Positions 53,268 to 62,715 of a stretch of DNA of 64,000 nt are shown one piece after another. The notes below the pieces were generated by a model that saw only the letters and a program-made list of their open reading frames with translations, was not told the DNA's origin and made no database searches. The stretch comes from Neobacillus sp. CF12 (lineage in GTDB: Bacteria; Bacillota; Bacilli; Bacillales; Cytobacillaceae): the NCBI RefSeq assembly GCF_030348765.1, contig NZ_JAUCEU010000007.1:4933501-4997500 (forward strand), written 5' to 3'. A program made the translations under genes and the position numbers. The stretch's first letter is position 1. Every line of letters begins with the position of its first letter.

Positions 53268-55403
53268 ATGTTTTCCGTTGCAAAAGAGAAGATTAAGCCG
53301 ATTATTTCTATCACAGTAGATGAAGAAGTTGTATTGAAGTCGACTTTAGACCAATGCAAAGAACCCTTTATATTTTTAAAAAAACAAGATCAATTATTTG
53401 CTTATGCAGGAATCAATCATTCATTACTTGAGCTGCTTGAAAGCAAAGGTTATTCCATAGAGGCTTTGCTAGATCAGGCCAAATCGATCAAAAGTATTTG
53501 TTTCCTTAGTAAGAATATTTCTTTTCCCGCATTGTTCCAAATTATTGGTGAACCGTTCGCAATCATCATAGGTGAGGATGGAGAACCATTGGGATACATA
53601 CGAAGAGAAGATGTTTTGGCAGAACTTTTTAAACAGGAGAATAAAAGTGTAGATTTATTGAAAATCCTTCTTACCTCCATACCTATGGGGATTTTTGTAC
53701 TAGATAAGGAGAAACAAATTATTAATTGCAATGAGTCAGGGTTAAAGATGATTAAATCTACTACTGAACAGGTGCTTAATTATCCAGGAGGAACTATTTT
53801 TAGCGCTCAACAGATTAACAATGTGTTTGCTACAGGAAAAACGATTTTAAATCATCTAGAGATAACCAATGACACGGGAGTTCTCGTCGATTATTGTCCT
53901 ATTTTAACCGATGATGATGAAGTTGAAGGGATGATCATTGTTGTTCAGGACTTGCCAATGGTCGAGGATATGGCCAACGAAATAGAATATATCAAGGATT
54001 TGAATCGAGACTTGAATGCGATATTGTCGAGTATTTATGATGAGATTCTTGTGGTTAATGCCATTGGGGAATTGATCAGGTACAGTGACAATATTATTCA
54101 AGATTTCTGGAAGGTGGATCTTAAAGAGTTGATTGGAAAAAATATTCTCGAACTTGAGGATCAAGGTCTTTTTACCCCATCAGTAACAAGATTAGTAATA
54201 GAAAAAAGAAAAAAGGTTTCGGTTGTTCAGGAAACAAGAACAGGCAGAAAAATTCTTGCAGTTGGCAATCCAGTCTTTAATAAAGAAAATGAACTGGACC
54301 GAATTATCATTGCTTCAAGGGATATTACGGAAACAACTCGATTAAAAAGTGAGCTTCAGGAAATACGGAAGATAACGGAACAATATAAAAAAGAATTAGA
54401 TGACTTTAAAAGTAAAGATCGCTTTTTAAAAAAGCTTATCTATTGCAGTCCTAAAATGGAAAAGATTATGAATCAGGTTAAGAAAATCGCTGACTTTTCA
54501 TCGACCGTTCTCCTTAATGGTGAATCCGGAGTAGGTAAAGAGGTGATTGCCCAAGCAATCCATCAATTAGGGAAACGCTCATCAAAGCCATTCCTAAAAT
54601 TAAATTGCGGTGCGATCCCTGAAAATCTACTAGAAAGCGAATTGTATGGATACGCAAAGGGTTCGTTTACAGGGGCAGATAAAAATGGAAAGGAAGGGTA
54701 TTTTAAACAAGCAGATGGCGGAATATTGTTTCTTGATGAAATCGGTGAAATGCCGTTGCATCTTCAAGTAAAGCTTTTACGTGTTCTTCAGGAGCAAGAA
54801 GTTATTCCTATTGGGAGTACAGTGCCTGTTAAGGTGAATGTCCAAATAATCGCTGCCACTAATAAAAGGCTGGAAAAAATGGTGGAAAGTGGGACTTTCC
54901 GGGAAGATTTATTCTACCGTTTAAATGTTATTCCAATTCAGATTCCGCCGCTCAGGGAACGGACTGAGGATATCTCTTTACTTGCCTTTCATTTTTTACA
55001 GCAGCTGAATGAAAAGTATGATCGTAATTATCATTTGACGCCAGATGCGATTAATGTGCTTGAATTTTATTCTTGGCCGGGAAATGTCCGGGAATTACAA
55101 AATATTATTGAAAGATTAGTGGTTACCGCGGATCATCCTGCCATTGATGCTGAGTTTGTCAGTCAGTTTTTATCGCTGGGCTTTGACAATAAAAAGACAA
55201 AGCCGGTGATTACTAGAGTTATTCCTTTACAGGAAGCGATTGATCATGTGGAGGAACAACTGATTGTTTTGGCCATGAACCAATACAAAACAACTACAAA
55301 GGCAGCAAAGGCATTAGGAATCAGCCAATCCTCGGTTAGCAGGAAATATCAAAAAATACTAAACGAGAAAAATATTAAAATTGAAAATTTATCATCCATC
55401 TAA
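53268..55403 (+). CDS. Sigma-54-dependent enhancer-binding activator with sensor domains
   Basis: A 711-residue bacterial enhancer-binding protein. Residues 1-125 look like a ligand or CBS-like region (GEDGEPLGYIRREDV), and about 130-235 and 250-370 like two PAS domains. The AAA+ core has Walker A GESGVGKE (418-425), GSFTGA at 465-470 (the loop that contacts sigma-54), Walker B GGILFLDEIGE and WPGNVREL. The C-terminal HTH is at about 685-705 (KAAKALGISQSSVSRKYQK). It should activate the four sigma-54 promoters of this island in response to an amine or amino-acid signal. It lacks a receiver domain. AAGGGGGG precedes the ATG; it has no sigma-54 site of its own. Confidence 0.92.
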   Translation: MFSVAKEKIKPIISITVDEEVVLKSTLDQCKEPFIFLKKQDQLFAYAGINHSLLELLESKGYSIEALLDQAKSIKSICFLSKNISFPALFQIIGEPFAIIIGEDGEPLGYIRREDVLAELFKQENKSVDLLKILLTSIPMGIFVLDKEKQIINCNESGLKMIKSTTEQVLNYPGGTIFSAQQINNVFATGKTILNHLEITNDTGVLVDYCPILTDDDEVEGMIIVVQDLPMVEDMANEIEYIKDLNRDLNAILSSIYDEILVVNAIGELIRYSDNIIQDFWKVDLKELIGKNILELEDQGLFTPSVTRLVIEKRKKVSVVQETRTGRKILAVGNPVFNKENELDRIIIASRDITETTRLKSELQEIRKITEQYKKELDDFKSKDRFLKKLIYCSPKMEKIMNQVKKIADFSSTVLLNGESGVGKEVIAQAIHQLGKRSSKPFLKLNCGAIPENLLESELYGYAKGSFTGADKNGKEGYFKQADGGILFLDEIGEMPLHLQVKLLRVLQEQEVIPIGSTVPVKVNVQIIAATNKRLEKMVESGTFREDLFYRLNVIPIQIPPLRERTEDISLLAFHFLQQLNEKYDRNYHLTPDAINVLEFYSWPGNVRELQNIIERLVVTADHPAIDAEFVSQFLSLGFDNKKTKPVITRVIPLQEAIDHVEEQLIVLAMNQYKTTTKAAKALGISQSSVSRKYQKILNEKNIKIENLSSI

Positions 55404-55408
55404 AAAAG

Positions 55409-55442
55409 GCTGTTTCAGATTATATTCTGAAGCAGCTTTTTT
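55409..55442 (+). terminator. Rho-independent terminator after the activator gene
   Basis: GCTGTTTCAGA (55409-55419) pairs with TCTGAAGCAGC (55426-55436) with one mismatch, around a 6-base loop, followed by TTTTTT. Confidence 0.9.
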
Positions 55443-55464
55443 CTGTCTACTCCAGCGTCCAATC

Positions 55465-55480
55465 TATGCACGAATAAATA
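55465..55480. promoter_or_regulatory. Candidate activator site, near-match copy
   Basis: TATGCACGAATAAATA. The left half is perfect; the right half differs from TGAATA at one base. It is spaced exactly 20 bases from the next copy, about two helical turns, as for cooperative binding. Confidence 0.55.
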
Positions 55481-55484
55481 CAGT

Positions 55485-55500
55485 TATGCAATATTGAATA
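55485..55500. promoter_or_regulatory. Candidate activator site TATGCA-N4-TGAATA upstream of the ALDH operon
   Basis: TATGCAATATTGAATA, ending 51 bases before the -24 box, on the same DNA face as the near-match copy at 55465. Confidence 0.65.
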
Positions 55501-55551
55501 ACAATAAATGGTTTTTTATGAAAACACACGATACAGGCCATTTTTCTACTT

Positions 55552-55567
55552 TGGCACAGTTCTTGCA
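55552..55567 (+). promoter_or_regulatory. Sigma-54 -24/-12 promoter of the ALDH-aminotransferase operon
   Basis: TGGCACAGTTCTTGCA matches TGGCACRNNNNTTGCW at every position. Predicted start near 55579, just before AAGGAGG of the first gene. Confidence 0.9.
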
Positions 55568-55605
55568 ACTATAGATAGTAAGAGAGAATAAAGGAGGATT
55601 TGATA

Positions 55606-57099
55606 ATGGTCGAGATCAAAAACCGCGTTGCTAACCTTAAGATGTTTATTGATGGTGAATGGAAAGATTCTGAAACTCTGGAAACACGTTCAGTCATTAA
55701 TCCTGCAAATGGAGAAGTGATTTCATATGCCCCTGAAGGAAGTGCTGCCGATGCACGGGCGGCAATCTTTGCAGCACGAAGGGCTTTCGAAGAAGGAGTA
55801 TGGTCAGGATTATCAGCCCAAGAGAGAGCTTTCTATTTATTTAAAGTCGCGGATAAAATTGAGGAATATGCAGATGAATTAACACATCTTGAAACGATGG
55901 ACAATGGAAAACCATTAAGAGAAGCGGGATTTGATGTCGGTGATGCTGCAGCGTGCTTCCGCTATTATGCAGGTCTGATTACAAAACCAGATGGCTATAC
56001 CTATCATGTAGCTGACCCAATGCAGGCGATGGTTGTCCGTGAACCAGTTGGAGTATGTGGACTAATTGTTCCTTGGAACTATCCACTGTTAATGAGTGTT
56101 TGGAAAATTGCACCGGCTTTAGCCGCTGGAAATACAATTGTTTTTAAACCGTCAGAAGTAACACCGGTTACACCGAAGAAGCTTTTTGAAATCTTTGAAG
56201 AAGTGGGACTGCCAAAAGGAGTAACCAATATGGTAATGGGAGCAGGTCCCGTTGTGGGTAATGAAATTGCTTCCCATCCTGAAGTAGATATGATTTCGTT
56301 TACCGGCGGTACGAAAACAGGTAAACATATCATGAAAACGGCAGCAGACACGATGAAGAAAGTATCTTTAGAATTAGGGGGCAAATCACCCAATATTATT
56401 TTTGCGGATGCTGATTTTGAAACGGCAGTGGATTATGCACTATTTGGAATCTTTGCTGGTTCAGGTCAAGTGTGCTCTGCAGGGTCGAGAATTCTAGTAG
56501 AAGAAAGTATTTATGATAAATTTGTAGAACGCTTTGTTGAAAGAGCGAAGAATATAAAGGTTGGGCCAGGTAATGATCCGGAAACTGAAATGGGACCGCT
56601 TGTAAGCCAACAACATTTGGAAAAGATTTTACATTACATCGAGGTTGGTAAACAGGAGGGTGCAACCATTGCCTGCGGCGGGAACCGAATTGTAGGTAAT
56701 GGCTTAGAAAAGGGCTATTTTGTTGAACCAACTGTTTTTATAAATGTAAAACAAGAGATGAAAATTGTTCAAGAAGAAATATTTGGTCCTGTTGTTGTGA
56801 TTCAGAAATTTCAGGATGAAAGTGAAGCTGTTAAACTTGCAAATAATACAATCTATGGACTTGCTGGTGCCGTTTTTTCAAATGACGGGGCAAAGGCGTT
56901 AAGAGTGATTAAAAAGCTTCGTGCAGGCATTACTTGGGTGAATTCATATCATCCAACCTATAATGAGGCACCATGGGGCGGCTATAAGCAGAGTGGAATT
57001 GGACGAAGCCTTGGAACATTCGGGCTTGAGGAATTCCAAGAAATTAAACAAATCAATATTAATTTACAAGTAGAGCCAATTGGATGGTTTTCCAACTAA
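55606..57099 (+). CDS. Aldehyde dehydrogenase, likely aminoaldehyde type
   Basis: A 497-residue NAD(P) aldehyde dehydrogenase of the betaine aldehyde/aminobutyraldehyde group. Catalytic Glu lies in LELGGKSPN, catalytic Cys in GQVCSAGSRI, and IVPWNYPLLMSVWK is the cofactor-binding strand. It ends NLQVEPIGWFSN. In context it oxidises 4-aminobutanal to GABA, the product of the next enzyme's transamination of putrescine, or 5-aminopentanal from cadaverine. ATG 55606 follows AAGGAGG with 8 bases; the TTG at 55600 is too close. It is the first gene of a four-gene operon. Confidence 0.85.
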   Translation: MVEIKNRVANLKMFIDGEWKDSETLETRSVINPANGEVISYAPEGSAADARAAIFAARRAFEEGVWSGLSAQERAFYLFKVADKIEEYADELTHLETMDNGKPLREAGFDVGDAAACFRYYAGLITKPDGYTYHVADPMQAMVVREPVGVCGLIVPWNYPLLMSVWKIAPALAAGNTIVFKPSEVTPVTPKKLFEIFEEVGLPKGVTNMVMGAGPVVGNEIASHPEVDMISFTGGTKTGKHIMKTAADTMKKVSLELGGKSPNIIFADADFETAVDYALFGIFAGSGQVCSAGSRILVEESIYDKFVERFVERAKNIKVGPGNDPETEMGPLVSQQHLEKILHYIEVGKQEGATIACGGNRIVGNGLEKGYFVEPTVFINVKQEMKIVQEEIFGPVVVIQKFQDESEAVKLANNTIYGLAGAVFSNDGAKALRVIKKLRAGITWVNSYHPTYNEAPWGGYKQSGIGRSLGTFGLEEFQEIKQININLQVEPIGWFSN

Positions 57100-57102
57100 T
57101 AG

Positions 57103-58494
<1,392 letters not shown>

Positions 58495-58525
58495 CGATTT
58501 ATTTGTAAAAGGGGGGAGAACGGAA

Positions 58526-59893
58526 TTGGAAAAGAAATTTGTTAAGCAACTAACAGAGATACCTGGACCAAAATCAAAAGAAATAGTGGAGAGAAGAAAT
58601 AAATATGTTCCAAAAGGGATTAGCAATAATTGCCATTCCTTCGTGAAAAAAGCACAAGGAGCTCTTGTTGAAGATGTAGATGGTAATCAATATATTGATT
58701 TTGCTGGTGCAATTGGTACTGTAAATGTCGGCCATTCCCACCCAAGAATAGTTAGAGCCCTGCAGGAGCAGGCAAGTCAATTTATCCATACGGGCTTTAA
58801 TGTCATGATGTATGAATCCTATATTAATCTTGCCGAGAGGCTGTGTCATCTTACACCTGGAAATTTTAATAAGCAGGCGGCTTTCTTTAATAGCGGTGCA
58901 GAAGCAGTAGAAAATGCCGTGAAAATAGCTAGAAAATATACAAAACGTCAAGGAATTATTTCTTTTACAAGAGGATTCCACGGCAGAACGTTAATGACGA
59001 TGTCGATGACGAGCAAAGTTAAGCCGTACAAGTTCGGCTTTGGACCGTTTGCCCCAGAAGTTTACAAGGCGCCATATCCATATGTATATCGCCGTCCTGA
59101 GGGTATGAGCGAACAGCAATATAGTGAAATGATTATTGAGCAATTTGAGACATTTTTACTGGCGGAAGTGGCTCCTGAAACGATAGCTGCGGTTGTAATG
59201 GAACCCGTTCAAGGAGAGGGAGGATTTATCGTTCCAGATAAGGCATTTGTTCAAAGAGTTAGGGAAATATGTACACAGTATGGAATTTTGTTTGTGGCAG
59301 ATGAGATTCAAACAGGATTCGCCCGTACTGGGAAATATTTTGCGATTGAACATTTTGGTGTTGAGCCAGACTTAATCACCATTTCAAAATCAATGGGAGC
59401 AGGAGTGCCAATTAGTGGGGTTATTGGCAGAGCAGAAATTATGGATGCAGCAGATGTTGGTGAGATAGGCGGAACCTATTCTGGAAGTCCACTAGGCTGC
59501 AGGGCAGCACTTACAGTCCTCGATATCATTGAGAGTGAAAACCTTAATGAACGGGCCCAAAAAATAGGTGCGAGAGCTACGGAAAAAATGATAGAGCTTG
59601 CTGAACGTTTCGATAGTATTGGCGATGTCCGTGGTCTAGGGGCTATGTGTGCAATGGAAATAGTTAAAGACCGTCACAGCAAAACTCCTGATAAAGAGTC
59701 AGTTGGAAAAATCGTTAAGGCCGCAGGTAAGCGTGGGCTTATGTTACTAAGCGCAGGGCTATATGGAAATGTGATCCGCCTCCTAATGCCGTTAACCATC
59801 ACAGATGAGCAGTTGGAGGAAGGGTTGCAAATTCTTGAGGAAAGTATTGAGGCTGTATATGTGAACGATTCCGCCGTTCCAGTTGGGAGGTAA
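58526..59893 (+). CDS. gabT: 4-aminobutyrate aminotransferase (GabT-like)
   Basis: A 455-residue class III aminotransferase of the GABA/5-aminovalerate type. Motifs are FNSGAEAVENAVKIAR, VADEIQTGFARTGK and TISKSMGAG with the PLP Lys. It converts GABA to succinate semialdehyde, and by family precedent may take 5-aminovalerate to glutarate semialdehyde. It starts at TTG 58526, 7 bases after GGGGGGAG. It follows the putrescine aminotransferase by 31 bases and precedes GabD by 5. The start of the protein (MEKKFVKQLTEIPGPKSKE shortened to key PGPKS) is typical of Bacillus GabT. Confidence 0.9.
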   Translation: MEKKFVKQLTEIPGPKSKEIVERRNKYVPKGISNNCHSFVKKAQGALVEDVDGNQYIDFAGAIGTVNVGHSHPRIVRALQEQASQFIHTGFNVMMYESYINLAERLCHLTPGNFNKQAAFFNSGAEAVENAVKIARKYTKRQGIISFTRGFHGRTLMTMSMTSKVKPYKFGFGPFAPEVYKAPYPYVYRRPEGMSEQQYSEMIIEQFETFLLAEVAPETIAAVVMEPVQGEGGFIVPDKAFVQRVREICTQYGILFVADEIQTGFARTGKYFAIEHFGVEPDLITISKSMGAGVPISGVIGRAEIMDAADVGEIGGTYSGSPLGCRAALTVLDIIESENLNERAQKIGARATEKMIELAERFDSIGDVRGLGAMCAMEIVKDRHSKTPDKESVGKIVKAAGKRGLMLLSAGLYGNVIRLLMPLTITDEQLEEGLQILEESIEAVYVNDSAVPVGR

Positions 59894-59898
59894 AGAAT

Positions 59899-61356
59899 AT
59901 GGATACAGTAACGAAAAAATATCAAATCTATCCAATGTATCTTGATGGGAAATGGATTGGGAATGATTTTGAGGTGTTTACCGAGATTATTAACCCGGCA
60001 ACAAAGGAAGTTTTAGGGGCAGTGCCAACTGGGGGTGCTTTTGAAGCAGAGCAGGCCGTTGATGCGGCCCATAAGGCCTTTAAAACTTGGTCGAAAAAAA
60101 CTGCTGACGAACGCTATCAGCTTATGATGAAATGGTATCAATTGATTGATGAGAACAAACATGAAATTGCTAGGATTATGACGATGGAGCAAGGTAAACC
60201 TTTAAAAGAAGCATTGGGTGAGGTTCAATACGCTAATGGCTTTATCTCATGGTATGCAGAGGAAGGGAAACGAATCTATGGAGAAACGATTCCGGCATCC
60301 CACCCAAATAAACGAATTCTTGTTAGAAAAGAACCGGTTGGGGTGGTTGCAGCAATTACACCTTGGAACTTCCCTGCAGCCATGATTACTAGGAAAGTGG
60401 CACCAGCACTCGCAGCAGGGTGTACTTGCGTGGTAAAGCCGGCCAATCAGACACCGCTTACAGCGTTAAGGATGGTGGAGCTTGCCCATGAAGCAGGAAT
60501 CCCTAATGGCGTAATCAATGTAATCACCGGCAGGGCAGCGGAAATCGGCGAAACGTGGCTGAAGGATCCTCGTGTAACCAAGATAACCTTTACAGGATCG
60601 ACTGAAGTAGGGAAAACATTAATGCGCGGTGCTGCTGAAAATGTTAAAAAGGTATCGCTGGAGCTTGGTGGAAATGCTCCATTTATTGTCATGGATGATG
60701 CGAATCTAGTGAAGGCAGCAGAGGGATTGGTACAGTCAAAATTCCGAAATGCAGGTCAGACTTGTATATGTACGAATCGTGTATATGTGCAAGCGGGAAT
60801 AGCGGATAAATTCATTGAACTTTTCCAGGCGGAATTAGAAAAGCTTAAGGTTGGAAACGGACTCGAAGAAGGGACCGACATCGGGCCATTAATTGATAAA
60901 GCCGCTTATAAAAAAGTAGAAGCTCTTGTGAATGATGCAGTTAGAAAGGGAGGAAAGGTCACTTACAGCGGGCTTAAACCTGCTGTAGATAATGGCTATT
61001 TCTATGCCCCGACAATTTTAACCGCTATTCACGACGATATGGAATGTATGAAAGATGAAATTTTTGGTCCGCTGGCACCGATTTCGACCTTCAAAACCGA
61101 AGAAGAAGTGATTGAACGGGCAAATAACTCCCGGTTTGGCTTAGCGGCATATGTTTATACGGAAAATCTAAGCCGTTCCTTCAGAATCACAGAACAGCTC
61201 GAATACGGAATCATTGGCCTTAATGATGCTCTGCCATCAGCTGTTCAAGTTCCATTTGGCGGCTATAAAGAGAGCGGTCTTGGGCGTGAAGGCGGTCACT
61301 TCGGAATTGAAGAATTTTTAGAAGTAAAATATATTTCAATTGGATTAGACATTTAG
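59899..61356 (+). CDS. gabD: Succinate-semialdehyde dehydrogenase (GabD-like)
   Basis: A 485-residue aldehyde dehydrogenase. Catalytic Glu lies in LELGGNAPF and Cys in NAGQTCICTNR. ITPWNFPAAMITRK and NDALPSAVQVPFGGYKESGLGREGG (key residues PFGG-K-SG-GREGG) are typical for GabD-type enzymes. It oxidises succinate semialdehyde to succinate, or glutarate semialdehyde to glutarate if the C5 route is used. It starts after GGGAGG. It is the last gene of the operon; a terminator follows. Confidence 0.9.
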   Translation: MDTVTKKYQIYPMYLDGKWIGNDFEVFTEIINPATKEVLGAVPTGGAFEAEQAVDAAHKAFKTWSKKTADERYQLMMKWYQLIDENKHEIARIMTMEQGKPLKEALGEVQYANGFISWYAEEGKRIYGETIPASHPNKRILVRKEPVGVVAAITPWNFPAAMITRKVAPALAAGCTCVVKPANQTPLTALRMVELAHEAGIPNGVINVITGRAAEIGETWLKDPRVTKITFTGSTEVGKTLMRGAAENVKKVSLELGGNAPFIVMDDANLVKAAEGLVQSKFRNAGQTCICTNRVYVQAGIADKFIELFQAELEKLKVGNGLEEGTDIGPLIDKAAYKKVEALVNDAVRKGGKVTYSGLKPAVDNGYFYAPTILTAIHDDMECMKDEIFGPLAPISTFKTEEEVIERANNSRFGLAAYVYTENLSRSFRITEQLEYGIIGLNDALPSAVQVPFGGYKESGLGREGGHFGIEEFLEVKYISIGLDI

Positions 61357-61390
61357 CCAGCACTTAAAAAATTACATTTTAGCTGCCAAA

Positions 61391-61425
61391 TTCGTTTCAT
61401 CCTCTTGCCAGAGGAAGATTCACGA
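61391..61425 (+). other. Nested inverted repeat downstream of gabD
   Basis: TTCGT (61391-61395) and ACGAA (61421-61425) enclose CCTCT (61401-61405) / AGAGG (61410-61414) around a TGCC loop. It has no T run. It could be an operator or an RNA-stabilising stem before the true terminator. Confidence 0.35.
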
Positions 61426-61431
61426 ATGAAT

Positions 61432-61486
61432 GCCAGTGGAACCTTCAGTGACTTTATTTGTCATTGATTGATTTCACTGGCTTTTT
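61432..61486 (+). terminator. Rho-independent terminator of the ALDH-PatA-GabT-GabD operon
   Basis: GCCAGTG (61432-61438) and CACTGGC (61475-61481) are perfect arms followed by TTTTT. The 36-base loop contains a second pairing CAGTGAC/GTCATTG. It divides the operon from the CoA-transferase gene. Confidence 0.75.
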
Positions 61487-61518
61487 AAAATTCTTATTAA
61501 AAATGGGGTGGGGAAAGA

Positions 61519-62703
61519 GTGTTAGGACCATTGCATGGGATGAAAGTTATCGATTTATCCAGAGTTTTAGCTGGACCGTACTGCACGATGATCCTAGGCG
61601 ATATGGGGGCGGAAGTAATAAAAATTGAAAGTATCGATACAGGAGATGAAACAAGAGGATGGGGACCACCTTTTGTGGAGGGAGAAAGTGCCTACTATCT
61701 ATGTGCCAATCGAAATAAGCAAGGAATTACTCTAAACTTGAAGTCGGAAAAAGGCATAGAGATATTACAAAAGCTAGTTTTAGAGGCTGATGTGGTTGTA
61801 CAAAATTTTAAGCCAGGAACCCTCAAACGACTAGGCTTCGGTTATGAGGAGATGAAAAAGTGTAATAAAGGAATTATCCTTGCCTCAATCAGCGGATTTG
61901 GCTCTAATGGGCCATACTCCCATCTGCCAGGCTATGATTATATGATTCAAGCAATTTCAGGATTAATGAGCATTACTGGAGACAAGGATGCCGAGCCTGT
62001 CAAAGTTGGGGTAGCAATCGCTGATGTACTAACAGGGCTGTACACCTGTATCGGAGTCTTAGGGGCGATTCAACACAGAAACATGACAGGTGAGGGACAG
62101 GAAGTGGATATCTCCTTATTTGACTCCCAGCTGGCTGCAATGGTGAATGTTGCAAGTAACTATTTATGTTCAGGTCAGATTCCAGAACGTCTTGGCAATG
62201 CCCATCCAAATATCGTTCCTTATCAGGTATTTACAGCGAGTGATGGTGATTTTGTTATTGCGGTTGGAAATGACCGGCAATATCGAAAGTTGGCCATTTT
62301 GCTGGAGGATCCATCACTGCTTTCGAAGGTATATGAAACCAACTCAAGCAGGCTGCAATATAAGGACGAGTTAGTAGCCCTCATTGCGAAGAGGATTAAA
62401 ACGAAATCAAGAGCAGAATGGAAACAGATGCTTGATGTGGCAGGCATCCCAAATGGACCGATTCATAATGTCAAAGAAGCATTAGAGTCGAAGCAGGCGA
62501 GTTCAAGGGATATGGTTGTAGATGTTAAGCATCCGAAAATCCCTGATTTAAAACTTGTTGGTTCACCGTTAAAGTTTTCAAAAACTGAAGTAAAAATCAA
62601 TCGTCACCCTCCATTGCTCGGCGAACACACGGAAGAAGTCTTAATAAAACTGGGATACGCTAAATCAGAAATTCAAGCAATGAAACAAAACCAAATCATA
62701 TAG
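61519..62703 (+). CDS. Class III (CaiB/BaiF-family) CoA-transferase
   Basis: A 394-residue class III CoA-transferase. It opens with GMKVIDLSRVLAGPYC, has RNKQGITLNLKSEKG, and the catalytic Asp is likely in the GPYSHLPGYDYM segment. It ends HPPLLGEHTEEVL, as in formyl-CoA and succinyl-CoA:glutarate CoA-transferases. It would activate a carboxylic acid, for which glutarate is a good candidate given the following acyl-CoA dehydrogenase and the upstream semialdehyde dehydrogenases. The start is GTG with GGGG before it. No sigma-54 site was seen upstream. Confidence 0.88.
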   Translation: MLGPLHGMKVIDLSRVLAGPYCTMILGDMGAEVIKIESIDTGDETRGWGPPFVEGESAYYLCANRNKQGITLNLKSEKGIEILQKLVLEADVVVQNFKPGTLKRLGFGYEEMKKCNKGIILASISGFGSNGPYSHLPGYDYMIQAISGLMSITGDKDAEPVKVGVAIADVLTGLYTCIGVLGAIQHRNMTGEGQEVDISLFDSQLAAMVNVASNYLCSGQIPERLGNAHPNIVPYQVFTASDGDFVIAVGNDRQYRKLAILLEDPSLLSKVYETNSSRLQYKDELVALIAKRIKTKSRAEWKQMLDVAGIPNGPIHNVKEALESKQASSRDMVVDVKHPKIPDLKLVGSPLKFSKTEVKINRHPPLLGEHTEEVLIKLGYAKSEIQAMKQNQII

Positions 62704-62715
62704 GGGGAAAATCAA

